Source: an uncultured bacterium
Lineage (GTDB): Bacteria > Bacteroidota > Bacteroidia > Bacteroidales > Marinifilaceae
NCBI GenBank assembly: GCA_905216195.1
Contig: CAJMSX010000063.1
Location: 1-16,423, forward strand
DNA length: 16,423 nucleotides
Reading direction: 5' to 3'
Position numbers and translations under genes: made by a program. The notes under the pieces were generated by a model. The model was given only the letters and a program-made list of their open reading frames with translations, ran no database searches and was not told the DNA's origin. This document shows, one piece after another, positions 9,355 through 16,423 of the stretch (its first letter is position 1; every line of letters starts with the position of its first letter).

Positions 9355-11277
9355 TTACTCTTCGGTTTTAGCTTCCGGAGTTTCCGGAACTTCAGAGGTT
9401 TCGGGAGCTTCTTTAGCGGCAGCTTTCGCTTTCGTCGCTTCGGCTTTAGCATTCATCTGATCTCTCAGAGCAGCTAATTCGGTAATATCGCCTAAAGTCG
9501 TTTTTTCCAGCTTCTCCTTCACCTGTTTTACGGCTTTTTTGGTTGATTTCTCTTCTGCCGTTTTTTTAGCCTTTTCTTCGGATTTCTGAGCATCTTCGAA
9601 AATACGAGAGTGAGAAAGAATAATCCGCTTGGCCGCCTTGTTGAATTCGATAACTTTAAAATCCAGTTTTTCGTCCACTTTAGCTTGGGTACCGTCTTCC
9701 TTTACCAGATGACGGGGGGTAGCGAATCCTTCTACACCGTAAGGCAATGCTATTACTGCTCCCTTGTCAAAGATTTCGGTAATGGTACCTTCATGTATGG
9801 AATCCACCGTGAAAATGGTTTCGAAAACATCCCAGGGATTTTCTTCCAGTTGTTTGTGACCCAAACTCAGACGACGGTTCTCCTTATCGATTTCCAGCAC
9901 AACCACGTCGATTTCAGCACCGATCTGGGTAAATTCTGCCGGATGTTTCACTTTCTTCGTCCAGGACAAATCGGAAATATGGATCAATCCGTCTACACCT
10001 TCCTCGATTTCTACAAATACACCGAAGTTGGTGAAATTGCGTACGATCGCTTTGTGTTTGCTACCTACTCCGTACTTCTCCTCGATATTCTGCCAGGGAT
10101 CGGATTTCAATTGTTTGATACCCAGGGACATCTTCCGTTCTTCCCGGTCCAGAGTCAGAATAACGGCCTCTACTTCGTCTCCCACTTTCATAAAATCCTG
10201 AGCGGAACGCAAATGCTGCGACCAGGACATTTCGGAAACATGGATCAGCCCTTCTACTCCCGGAGCAATTTCTACAAAAGCCCCATAGTCCGCCATGACA
10301 ACTACCTTTCCTTTTACCTTATCTCCCACCTTCAGTTCTGCATTCAAGGCATCCCAGGGATGAGGAGTCAATTGTTTCAATCCCAAAGCGATCCGTTTCT
10401 TTTCATCATCGAAATCCAAAATCACTACATTCAGTTTCTGATCGAGTTGTACGATTTCGTTCGGATGATTGACACGGCCCCAGGAAAGATCGGTGATATG
10501 AATCAATCCGTCTACACCTCCCAGGTCAATGAATACTCCGTAAGAAGTAATATTTTTAACCGTACCTTCCAGTACCTGGCCTTTTTCCAGTTTAGAAATA
10601 ATGTCTTTCTTCTGCTGTTCGAGTTCAGCTTCGATAAGAGCTTTGTGGGATACCACCACGTTCTTGAATTCCTGGTTGATTTTAACCACCTTGAATTCCA
10701 TGGTTTTTCCTACATAAATATCATAATCACGGATTGGTTTGACATCGATCTGAGAACCCGGCAAGAAAGCTTCGATACCGAATACATCGACAATCATACC
10801 GCCTTTCGTACGGCATTTTACAAATCCTTTGATAACTTCATCTTTTTCCAGCGCTTCGTTTACACGATCCCAGCTACGCATAGCCCGGGCCTTTTTGTGA
10901 GACAGGGTCAACTGACCTTTTTTGTCTTCCTGTGTTTCTACATATACTTCAACCGTATCACCTACCTTCAATTCCGGATTATAACGGAATTCGTTTAACG
11001 AAATGATACCGTCCGATTTGTAGCCGATATTTACGACTACTTCTCTTTTGTTCATAGAAATCACTTTACCGTCAACCACTTCCCGTTCTGCAACCTGTGA
11101 AAGGGTTCCGGCATATTTTTCTTCCAGTTCTTTTTTCTGTGACAAGGGAGTTACATCATCATTCGCATAAGCGTCCCAATCAAAATTGTCATCGGCTTCT
11201 GCACTGGTAACAGGAGCAACGGTTTTGGTTTCTTTTTCTGCGGCTTCAGCCTGCACTTCTTTTTGTTCTTCTGACAT
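9355..11277 (-). CDS. rpsA: 30S ribosomal protein S1
   Basis: A 640-residue S1 protein, the ribosomal RNA-binding factor that helps mRNA engage the 30S subunit. After an acidic N-terminal region (1-60) there are six OB-fold S1 domains at about 64-128, 145-212, 232-302, 316-389, 403-476 and 493-557. Domains 3 to 5 carry the canonical 'G.(F/V)(V/I)(D/E)(I/L)..GV(D/E)GLIH(I/V)(S/T)(D/E)(L/M)SW' core; domains 1, 2 and 6 are more divergent, as usual. The C-terminal tail (558-640) is a Lys/Ala/Glu/Pro-rich low-complexity extension, making the protein longer than E. coli S1 (557 residues). The ATG at 11275-11277 follows a promoter about 50 nt upstream. rnz is the next gene. Codon choice looks more biased than in neighbouring genes (CGT-type Arg codons favoured), fitting high expression. 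Confidence 0.98.
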   Translation of the reverse strand: MSEEQKEVQAEAAEKETKTVAPVTSAEADDNFDWDAYANDDVTPLSQKKELEEKYAGTLSQVAEREVVDGKVISMNKREVVVNIGYKSDGIISLNEFRYNPELKVGDTVEVYVETQEDKKGQLTLSHKKARAMRSWDRVNEALEKDEVIKGFVKCRTKGGMIVDVFGIEAFLPGSQIDVKPIRDYDIYVGKTMEFKVVKINQEFKNVVVSHKALIEAELEQQKKDIISKLEKGQVLEGTVKNITSYGVFIDLGGVDGLIHITDLSWGRVNHPNEIVQLDQKLNVVILDFDDEKKRIALGLKQLTPHPWDALNAELKVGDKVKGKVVVMADYGAFVEIAPGVEGLIHVSEMSWSQHLRSAQDFMKVGDEVEAVILTLDREERKMSLGIKQLKSDPWQNIEEKYGVGSKHKAIVRNFTNFGVFVEIEEGVDGLIHISDLSWTKKVKHPAEFTQIGAEIDVVVLEIDKENRRLSLGHKQLEENPWDVFETIFTVDSIHEGTITEIFDKGAVIALPYGVEGFATPRHLVKEDGTQAKVDEKLDFKVIEFNKAAKRIILSHSRIFEDAQKSEEKAKKTAEEKSTKKAVKQVKEKLEKTTLGDITELAALRDQMNAKAEATKAKAAAKEAPETSEVPETPEAKTEE

Positions 11278-11329
11278 AAAATGAATTGTTTCTTATCTAA
11301 TAAGTTAGACATTATTTTGAATACGGCTG

Positions 11330-11360
11330 CAAAGGTAGGAATAATAATCCGCTTTACAAC
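11330..11360 (-). promoter_or_regulatory. Promoter of rpsA
   Basis: On the minus strand, TACCTTTG (plus coordinates 11330-11337) followed by C is an exact TAnnTTTG -7 element. GTTG (11357-11360) serves as the -33 element with a 19-nt spacer. The transcript should start near 11323-11325, leaving about 45 nt of AT-rich leader before the rpsA ATG. That leader includes a small hairpin option (TCTAA 11296-11300 with TTAGA 11305-11309). Confidence 0.8.
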
Positions 11361-11574
11361 TCTTTTCAAGAAGAATTTTATTTTAATCTATTCCCCTTTT
11401 TTAGCCCCTGAAAAGTTATAAAAACCAAAAACGCATTAAAAATTCACTTAAAAATCCCGACCCTTTGGGTGGTTTTAACAACTCCTAACATTACTTATTC
11501 TAAAATGGCAAACATATTGATAATTTTCAAACGGGAAAATAATTTTTTTAAGAATTTATCAAAATCAATTAAGT
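11361..11574. other. AT-rich divergent intergenic region
   Basis: The stretch between the rpsA promoter and the lipoprotein gene is very AT-rich and contains no convincing ORF. It must hold the promoter for the plus-strand lipoprotein/beta-barrel pair, but I see no exact TAnnTTTG; the nearest is TAATTTTC at 11521-11528, which lacks the G. A small ACCC-TTT-GGGT hairpin lies near 11460-11470. Confidence 0.4.
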
Positions 11575-12231
11575 ATGAAAAGAAAATTACTGTATGTATG
11601 CGCCGTACTGCTTTTACCGGTACTGGTGGTGTCCTGTTATCCGGACGATGCCGATTACGTGGACGAATTGGACATCGCTATGACGAACTATGACGAAAAG
11701 GCGGACTTTTCTGCCATTCGCACGTTGGCTATGCCCGACTCCGTTGTAGTGATCGGAGAAAATAAGGACATGAATAAAGTCTCACACCGTTTCGATGCCC
11801 AAATTCTCTCCCTGGTGAAAAAAAATCTCAGCGAATATGGGTATACCTTTTTAAGTACGGATGAGATTAAAGACGGGAAAGAGCCGGACGGTATTTTAAC
11901 CGTTTCCGCTTTTACCAGTTCCTACTTTATTTACGGAGACGCTTATCCCTGGTATGACTACTGGGGCTGGTATCCCTGGGGAATCTTCGATTGGTATTAT
12001 CCCGGCATGCGGCCCGCTTACATCTGGTATCCGGTAGCCAGCTACCAAACCGGTTCCGTCAGTATCGAAATGCTCGATCCCAAAAAAGCGGATAAGGAAA
12101 CCCAACGCATACCGGTCATTTGGTCCGGCGTCGTCAATGGGATTCTGGCCGGCTCCGACAATTACATCGAACAACGTCTGGAAAAAAATATCGGACAATG
12201 TTTCGTACAGTCACCCTATTTAAAACACTAA
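11575..12231 (+). CDS. DUF4136-type lipoprotein
   Basis: A 218-residue lipoprotein with a basic start (MKRK), a hydrophobic core and a lipobox VVSC with Cys21 as the acylated residue. Directly after it comes YPDDADYVDE, an acid-rich stretch like the export signals that send Bacteroidota lipoproteins to the cell surface. The body fits the DUF4136 pattern: a short '(F)SAIRTLAMPD' strand (about 43-53), a helix 'QILSLVKKNLSEYGY', a 'PDGILTVSAF' strand, a striking Tyr/Trp-rich stretch (about residues 120-155) and a C-terminal 'V.SGVVNGIL' segment. The function is unknown. It sits 18 nt upstream of the beta-barrel gene in the same direction, so the two probably form an envelope operon. Start at 11575 puts the lipobox at the expected position. 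Confidence 0.75.
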   Translation: MKRKLLYVCAVLLLPVLVVSCYPDDADYVDELDIAMTNYDEKADFSAIRTLAMPDSVVVIGENKDMNKVSHRFDAQILSLVKKNLSEYGYTFLSTDEIKDGKEPDGILTVSAFTSSYFIYGDAYPWYDYWGWYPWGIFDWYYPGMRPAYIWYPVASYQTGSVSIEMLDPKKADKETQRIPVIWSGVVNGILAGSDNYIEQRLEKNIGQCFVQSPYLKH

Positions 12232-12235
12232 ATCG

Positions 12236-12244
12236 AAAGGAGGT
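12236..12244 (+). promoter_or_regulatory. Perfect Shine-Dalgarno sequence before the beta-barrel gene
   Basis: AAAGGAGGT, fully complementary to a standard 16S rRNA 3' end, lies with 6 nt between its GGAGG core and the ATG at 12250, which is optimal spacing. Most genes in this window, as usual in Bacteroidota, have no such site and only A-rich leaders. Confidence 0.7.
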
Positions 12245-12249
12245 ACATC

Positions 12250-12864
12250 ATGAAAAAAATAATATACATCACCGTTCTCTTCCTGAGTTTCGGTATGACC
12301 GCCCGGCTACAAGCCCAGCACATCAGCCTGAATTACCAGATGGCGGCTCCCCTCGGAGAAACGAAAGATTTTACCAAAAACTTCAGTTTCAGAGGAGTAA
12401 GCCTGGATTATCAATATTTTCTGAACGAAAAATTCACGGTCGGTATCGGCCTGGGATGGAATGTCTTCCATAAAAGCCTGGCGGATGCAACCGGGAACTT
12501 CACCTTCGGCAATGACGACGAGATTTATACCATTACAGGGAAACAATTCCGGTACACCAACACCGTTCCCCTTTTAATCGGAGGGCGTTATTATTTTTCG
12601 GGAGAAAACCGAAAAATCCGACCCTATGCCGGAATCGGACTCGGTACGAGTTGGACGGAAACCCGTCTGGAAGTAGGACATTTCGTGGCCAACAAAGACG
12701 GGTGGCAATTCGCCTTCGCTCCTGAAATCGGAGCCTATATTCCCATATGCGACCGCTTCGGGTTCAACATCGGAGCAAAATACAACTACGCTGTAAAAAC
12801 ATCGGAACTCCCGGCTCAGCAAAACTTGGCCATCAACCTGGGCATTACCCTAAATGCCCGTTAA
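12250..12864 (+). CDS. Small outer-membrane beta-barrel protein
   Basis: A 204-residue exported protein. It has a signal peptide (MKKII start, likely cleavage after Ala22 in LQAQ), then about 180 residues of alternating polar/hydrophobic strands separated by turns, with the 'RPYAGIGLG' and 'FAPEIGAYIPICDRFGFNIGAKYNY' style strands of OmpA/OmpW-like 8-strand barrels. Gly and aromatic residues at strand ends are typical. The C-terminus is NAR rather than the common terminal aromatic. The specific function is unknown; it is probably a structural or small-solute barrel. It follows the lipoprotein gene by 18 nt with its own strong Shine-Dalgarno and is followed by a terminator. Confidence 0.8.
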   Translation: MKKIIYITVLFLSFGMTARLQAQHISLNYQMAAPLGETKDFTKNFSFRGVSLDYQYFLNEKFTVGIGLGWNVFHKSLADATGNFTFGNDDEIYTITGKQFRYTNTVPLLIGGRYYFSGENRKIRPYAGIGLGTSWTETRLEVGHFVANKDGWQFAFAPEIGAYIPICDRFGFNIGAKYNYAVKTSELPAQQNLAINLGITLNAR

Positions 12865-12886
12865 TTTTACCCTTTTTCAAACTCAT

Positions 12887-12921
12887 GAGGTATATATCCC
12901 CGGGGATATGTACCTCTTTTT
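12887..12921 (+). terminator. Palindromic terminator of the lipoprotein/beta-barrel operon
   Basis: A 30-nt nearly perfect palindrome (12887-12916, arms GAGGTATATATCCCC and GGGGATATGTACCTC, one G-T mismatch) is followed by TTTTT (12917-12921), 22 nt after the beta-barrel stop. The centre CCCCGGGG leaves no dedicated loop, so about four bases must open at the tip. The U-tract lies only on the plus-strand side, so it should act in that direction. Confidence 0.9.
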
Positions 12922-13018
12922 AGTTTCTCCTTTCAAAACCTTCTTACGGTTCCTCCACCCTTAGGGAAAATTCCCCACGGCCGTTTCCCTTCTCCCTCTG
13001 TCTGTATTCACAAACAAC

Positions 13019-13696
13019 CTATTCCTCCAGTAAATCGGGGCGTAACTGTAAGGTCCGTTCATAAGCTTGCTGTTCCTGCCATTCACGGATTTTGGCGTGA
13101 TTTCCGGATAAAAGGATTTCCGGCACTTTCCAGCCTTGAAACTCTGCCGGACGTGTATATACCGGAGGAGCCAGTAAATGATCCTGAAACGAATCGCTCA
13201 GGGCAGAACTCTCGTCATTCATCGCTCCCGGTATCAAACGTACGATGGCATCCACCAGTATACAGGCCGGCAACTCCCCTCCGGTCAATACATAATCTCC
13301 GACGGAAATTTCCCGGGTAACCAGATGATCCCGTATTCTTTGGTCTATTCCCTTGTAATGTCCACAAAGAATCAGAATGTTTTCCTTCAGAGACAACTCG
13401 TTCGCCATACCTTGATTAAATACCGAAGCATCCGGAGAGGTGTAAATGATTTCATCATACTCCCGGTTGGCTTTTAGTTCGTTTATACAGTCGAATACCG
13501 GCTGGATCATCATAACCATTCCGGCTTCTCCCCCGAAAGGATAATCGTCTACTTTCCGGAATTTGTCTTTCGACCAATCCCGGATGTTGTGGATGTGAAT
13601 TTCCACAATTCCTTTGGCCTGCGCCCGTTTCAGAATGGAATGATTCAACGGACTCACCAGCAATTCGGGTACGACACTCAATATATCGATGCGCAT
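13019..13696 (-). CDS. trmD: tRNA (guanine37-N1)-methyltransferase
   Basis: A 225-residue SPOUT-class enzyme that uses S-adenosylmethionine to methylate G37 beside the anticodon of certain tRNAs, preventing +1 frameshifts. Landmarks: MRIDILSVVPELL start, DYPFGGEAGMVMM (about 51-63), CGHYKGIDQR at 111-120, the SAM-binding knot SVGDYVLTGGELP at 131-143, catalytic Asp172 in DSFQDHLLAPPVYTRP, and GWKVPE...LLSGNHAKI near 188-203. Length is typical. The frame stays open upstream to an ATG at 13759, but the family begins at MRIDIL and the promoter -7 box (13726-13733) lies inside that extension, so 13696 is the start. It appears monocistronic, downstream of the terminated S9 peptidase gene. Confidence 0.97.
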   Translation of the reverse strand: MRIDILSVVPELLVSPLNHSILKRAQAKGIVEIHIHNIRDWSKDKFRKVDDYPFGGEAGMVMMIQPVFDCINELKANREYDEIIYTSPDASVFNQGMANELSLKENILILCGHYKGIDQRIRDHLVTREISVGDYVLTGGELPACILVDAIVRLIPGAMNDESSALSDSFQDHLLAPPVYTRPAEFQGWKVPEILLSGNHAKIREWQEQQAYERTLQLRPDLLEE

Positions 13697-13725
13697 GATT
13701 TTATACTCCTCTGTTTTTATGTCCG

Positions 13726-13733
13726 CAAAGATA
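13726..13733 (-). promoter_or_regulatory. Promoter -7 element of trmD
   Basis: On the minus strand this reads TATCTTTG followed by C, an exact TAnnTTTG match about 30 nt upstream of the trmD ATG. No good -33 TTTG is seen at the right distance (the region is GC-rich near 13751-13760), so strength is uncertain. The predicted leader is about 20-25 nt. Confidence 0.6.
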
Positions 13734-13790
13734 GGGAAAGTTTTAATTTCCGGCGACACCCCCCCAAACGATATTTCCCTTCCCGCCGGG

Positions 13791-13804
13791 CCCCGAAAAC
13801 GGGG
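13791..13804. repeat. Small GC hairpin between trmD and the peptidase gene
   Basis: CCCCG-AAAA-CGGGG forms a 5-bp stem with a 4-base loop, between the S9 peptidase terminator and the trmD promoter. It has no U-tract in either direction. It may add insulation between the two transcripts or be incidental. Confidence 0.35.
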
Positions 13805-13807
13805 ACT

Positions 13808-13837
13808 AAAAGAAAAGAGTCCGGTGCGATACCGGAC
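13808..13837 (-). terminator. Terminator of the S9 peptidase gene
   Basis: A 7-bp stem, GTCCGGT / ACCGGAC with loop GCGAT (13819-13837), begins 12 nt past the peptidase stop. On the minus strand it is followed by CTCTTTTCTTTT, a good U-rich tail. Confidence 0.8.
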
Positions 13838-13848
13838 CTTTTCTATTC

Positions 13849-15996
13849 TTACTTCAGGTAATCTTCAAAATAATCCGTCACCTTTTGCATGAGGTGAATC
13901 CGGTCCCGCCCGAAGACATTGTGTTCCGCACAAGGATAAGGAAAATAGTCGACCTGAACCTGATTTTTAATACACTCCCGTATAAAACTCAGACTGTGTT
14001 CCCAAAGCACCGTATTATCGATCGCTCCCTGACAAATCAACAATTTTCCTTTCAAATCCTTCGCCTTATGGATCAGGCTCACCTTAGCATATCCGTCGGG
14101 ATTGCGCTGGGGAGAATCCATATAGCGCTCTCCGTACATAACTTCGTACCATTTCCAGTCGATTACCGGACCGCCGGCTACCGCTACCTTGAATACTTCC
14201 GGATGATTCGTAATCAAAGAAATCGTCATAAAACCTCCGTAACTCCAGCCGTGCACTCCGATACGGTCAGCGTCCACCCAGGGGTGGGAAACCAGAAATT
14301 CTATTCCTTTCATTTGATCGGCCATCTCCGCCTGACCGCACTGCCCATGGATAGCTTTCTCAAACTCTGCCCCCTGATTGGAGGTTCCCCGGTTATCCAT
14401 CACGAAAACGACATAACCGTGTTGAGCCATATACATTTCCCAACGCCTCATTTCTCCCTGCCAGGTATTTTTAACCATTTGAGAATGGGGGCCACCGTAT
14501 ACATAAACAATCACCGGATATTTTTTAGCAGGATCGAAGTCCATGGGTTTGATTAAACGGTAATAATTGTCGAACTTACCGTCGGCGCTCTTTACCGTAC
14601 CCAGCGTAATCTCTCCGAAATTGTATGCTTTAGTGGGGTTTTCAGCCCGTAACAATTCCCGTACTTCCTTCCCGTCGGTGCGGGTCAGTTCAATCACCCG
14701 AGGAACATTCAAACTGCTGTAACTGTCCACGAAATAATTACCGCTCTTACTGAGATTTACCGAATGCCACCCTTCACCCTTCGTTAAACGGGTCTTCTTT
14801 CCATTTTTCAAATCCACCCGGAATAAATGGTTTTCGATGGGACTTACCTCCGCCGAAGTATAATATACATAACGTCCGTCCTGACCGATATAGGTGACAT
14901 CCGCATCCGTATCCGTCAAACGGCGTACATTCTTTCCCTCCGTATCGCACAGGTATAAATTCCGGTAACCGTCCCGGTTATCGGTCCGGTACAGAAAACG
15001 GGAAGGATCGTTTTTCAAAAATACCAGCTTATCGCTGGGTTCTACCCAACGATCATTTTTTTCTTCCAGCAAAGTACGTATAAATTCTCCCGTCCTGGCA
15101 TCGTATTTATTCAGTCGGACATGCTTCTGATCCCGGTTTACCACCTGTATATAAATCACATCCGAGCCGGGTCCCCAGGTTATATTCGTCAGATATTGTT
15201 CCCTGCCGAAATCCGTAACGTCTAAAAATACCGTTTTTTCCGAAGCCAGATCGTATACCCCCAAACTGACCTGTTCCGAAGGCATACCGGCCATCGGATA
15301 CTTGATTTCCATCAAGCTGCCGGTGCGGGTGGTAATATCCAATAAGGGGAAAGTACCCACCGCACTTTCGTCTTTTCTGTAAAAAGCCAGCTTTTTTCCG
15401 TCCGGCGACCAAAAAATTCCGTTCGAAATACCCATTTCATTCCGGCTTACCGTTTGTCCGTTGACGATATTCCGGTCCGAATCCCGGGTAACCGCATATT
15501 CATTTCCTCTTTCGTCCGAGTAATATAAATTGTTACCCCGGGTAAAAGCAAAAGCATCTTTTCCGTTATAAGTCAGATTCGCCACCCGGACCGGTACCGG
15601 CAAGGTTCGGATCAACTTCTTTCCATCCACATCAATTTCGTAATATTTCCCTTTCCGCATCAAGGTCAGAATCCCGGCTTCCTTCCAGGTATACTGCGGC
15701 CATCCCTTCAGGTCTGCTCCGAGTAAACCGTTCAATTCGTCTACGGTCATCAGCACTTTCTTTTCTCCGCCTCCGGCCGTTTCACCTATCAGATTCTGTT
15801 TTTCCGTATAAGTCAGTACGTCCTGATTCCCCCGCCATTGTAAATACAAAGACGGAACTCTCAGATTATAGCCCAAAACGGCCTCTTCCATAGTCAGTAT
15901 TTTACCTTTCGGTTCTCCGGAATCGAATGCCGTATTCCGGGCTGTAGTCGTCGACATGGCCCCTAAACTCAATAAAGTAAATAATAAATATTTCAT
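13849..15996 (-). CDS. Exported S9 prolyl peptidase (DPP-IV / prolyl tripeptidyl peptidase type)
   Basis: A 715-residue serine peptidase of family S9B that removes Pro-ending di- or tripeptides from the N-termini of peptides. It has a signal peptide (MKYLLFTLLSLGAMSTTTA), a beta-propeller region (about 40-470, with 'WSPDGKKLAFYRKDES' at 196-211) and a C-terminal alpha/beta-hydrolase domain. The catalytic triad is Ser585 in GWSYGG, Asp660 in QGAIDNTV and His692 in AEHNVFG; the oxyanion region is YVYGGPH (498-504). The ERYMDSPQ segment (623-630) corresponds to the substrate-pocket stretch of DPP-IV relatives. Dipeptidyl and tripeptidyl specificity cannot be separated by eye. The location is periplasmic or outer-membrane-associated. 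A TTG two codons upstream (16000-16002) is also in frame, but the ATG at 15996 opens the signal peptide. It has its own promoter and terminator. Confidence 0.95.
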   Translation of the reverse strand: MKYLLFTLLSLGAMSTTTARNTAFDSGEPKGKILTMEEAVLGYNLRVPSLYLQWRGNQDVLTYTEKQNLIGETAGGGEKKVLMTVDELNGLLGADLKGWPQYTWKEAGILTLMRKGKYYEIDVDGKKLIRTLPVPVRVANLTYNGKDAFAFTRGNNLYYSDERGNEYAVTRDSDRNIVNGQTVSRNEMGISNGIFWSPDGKKLAFYRKDESAVGTFPLLDITTRTGSLMEIKYPMAGMPSEQVSLGVYDLASEKTVFLDVTDFGREQYLTNITWGPGSDVIYIQVVNRDQKHVRLNKYDARTGEFIRTLLEEKNDRWVEPSDKLVFLKNDPSRFLYRTDNRDGYRNLYLCDTEGKNVRRLTDTDADVTYIGQDGRYVYYTSAEVSPIENHLFRVDLKNGKKTRLTKGEGWHSVNLSKSGNYFVDSYSSLNVPRVIELTRTDGKEVRELLRAENPTKAYNFGEITLGTVKSADGKFDNYYRLIKPMDFDPAKKYPVIVYVYGGPHSQMVKNTWQGEMRRWEMYMAQHGYVVFVMDNRGTSNQGAEFEKAIHGQCGQAEMADQMKGIEFLVSHPWVDADRIGVHGWSYGGFMTISLITNHPEVFKVAVAGGPVIDWKWYEVMYGERYMDSPQRNPDGYAKVSLIHKAKDLKGKLLICQGAIDNTVLWEHSLSFIRECIKNQVQVDYFPYPCAEHNVFGRDRIHLMQKVTDYFEDYLK

Positions 15997-16039
15997 ACGC
16001 AATCAAGCTGTTAATGGATAAATTTTTTTAACACGTTTA

Positions 16040-16070
16040 CAAAGATATAAATAAAGAATACAGATTTAAA
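16040..16070 (-). promoter_or_regulatory. Promoter of the S9 peptidase gene
   Basis: On the minus strand TATCTTTG (16040-16047) matches TAnnTTTG; a weak -33 TTTA (16067-16070) lies 19 nt upstream. The ATG at 15996 is about 45 nt downstream, in line with the spacing seen at rpsA. Confidence 0.65.
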
Positions 16071-16242
16071 TCTTAGCTGCAAATTTTAACGATCTTTTGA
16101 GATTTTACTCCTGTACCGGAAGGTTCCCTCTCTCCTCCGAAGGCGCTGGGGAAAACAGGAAAAGCCGGTTTCAGGAACCCTTTCCCCCCAATAACGCTAA
16201 AAGGCGGCGTAGCTGTCTAGTTGTATTCCCCTGATCTTCTTT

Positions 16243-16423
16243 TTAAAAGAAAAGTTGGAAATCGTCCGCATCCTCCAATACCGAAAATTTTTTACGGAAA
16301 CGGTGCAACTCCTCGGCATCCATTTCCACAATCACGGTCTCTTCTGTAAACTCCCGGCATCCGCCGACTACTTTTCCCCGGGCATCGATCAGTGCCGAAT
16401 CCCCGGCATAGGTCAATCCGGCT
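16243..16423 (-). CDS. Nitrilase-superfamily amidase (omega-amidase-like), C-terminal end only
   Basis: The last 59 codons of a minus-strand gene whose start lies beyond the window. The visible part reads AGLTYAGDSALID then an Asp/Gly turn, a strand ending EETVIVEMD, and a helix ending 'LHRFRKKFSVLEDADDFQLFF'. This matches the C-terminus of carbon-nitrogen hydrolases of the YafV/omega-amidase type ('Y.GDS..id..G', 'R..FP.L.DAD.F.l'), which deaminate alpha-ketoglutaramate or related amides. The catalytic Glu, Lys and Cys are outside the window, so activity cannot be judged. No clear terminator follows the stop in the 240-nt gap before the S9 peptidase start. Confidence 0.82.
   Translation of the reverse strand, partial: AGLTYAGDSALIDARGKVVGGCREFTEETVIVEMDAEELHRFRKKFSVLEDADDFQLFF

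Noticed and set aside
9306..9452. A 49-residue Lys/Arg-rich N-terminal extension of RNase Z
   Set aside because: It overlaps the rpsA tail out of frame; the RNase Z family starts at the conserved (M/V)KFELTILG segment, matching the GTG at 9305.
9610..10998. A 462-codon open frame on the plus strand opposite rpsA
   Set aside because: It lies wholly antisense to a certain S1 gene, its protein has no recognisable domain, and long antisense frames are expected opposite repetitive, biased coding sequence.
12922..13018. Possible terminator of trmD (small AACC/GGTT hairpin with a short T run on the minus strand, near 12935-12952)
   Set aside because: A 4-bp stem lying over 60 nt from the stop is too weak to call.
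13697..13759. A 21-residue N-terminal extension of TrmD from an upstream ATG
   Set aside because: TrmD proteins begin at MRIDIL, and the predicted promoter -7 box lies inside the extension.
13885..14556. A 223-codon plus-strand frame opposite the S9 peptidase gene
   Set aside because: It is antisense to a well-supported peptidase gene and has no domain of its own.
16121..16180. Long-range inverted repeat GGTTCC / GGAACC in the gap upstream of the S9 peptidase
   Set aside because: Only 6 bp with a loop of about 46 bases and no U-tract; not enough for a terminator or RNA gene. The rest of this gap shows nothing beyond the peptidase promoter.

Overview
The window reads as a chromosomal segment of a Bacteroidota bacterium, most likely order Bacteroidales; I cannot place it to genus. 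Support comes from Bacteroidota-type promoters (TAnnTTTG -7 boxes upstream of rpsA, trmD, the S9 peptidase and the histidine kinase), a LruC/DUF4842-type protein, a DUF3667 protein, a secreted protein with a carboxypeptidase-like regulatory domain, a long-tailed ribosomal protein S1 followed directly by RNase Z, and a DPP-IV/prolyl tripeptidyl peptidase-type S9 peptidase. There are no tRNA or rRNA genes, insertion sequences, CRISPR arrays or phage genes, and coding density is high.

Layout. (1) 1-1140, plus strand: 3' part of a LruC-domain protein, closed by a strong hairpin. (2) 1184-3464, plus: a membrane-anchored endonuclease/exonuclease/phosphatase-fold protein and a membrane GT2 glycosyltransferase, probably co-transcribed. 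(3) 3500-8361, plus: a promoter and structured leader, then a soluble three-PAS hybrid histidine kinase, an exported regulatory-domain protein 5 nt downstream, and a zinc-ribbon DUF3667 membrane protein. (4) 8358-11277, minus: rpsA then rnz, a translation/RNA-processing operon convergent with the DUF3667 gene, the two stop codons sharing one TTAA. (5) 11575-12864, plus: a DUF4136-type lipoprotein and a small outer-membrane beta-barrel protein, ended by a near-perfect palindromic terminator. (6) 13019-16423, minus: trmD, an exported S9 peptidase, and the C-terminal end of a nitrilase-superfamily amidase.

Functionally the window mixes housekeeping RNA and translation genes (rpsA, rnz, trmD) with cell-envelope and sensing genes. 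I did not find a clearly new defence, mobile or biosynthetic system. The items most worth a second look are the kinase leader structure, the Cys-rich second PAS domain of that kinase, the perfect Shine-Dalgarno sequence before the beta-barrel gene (unusual in this phylum), and the periplasm-facing EEP protein paired with a GT2 enzyme.

All calls rest on reading motifs by eye; no database search, folding or alignment was run. Several start codons differ from the longest open frame and the reasons are given with each gene.
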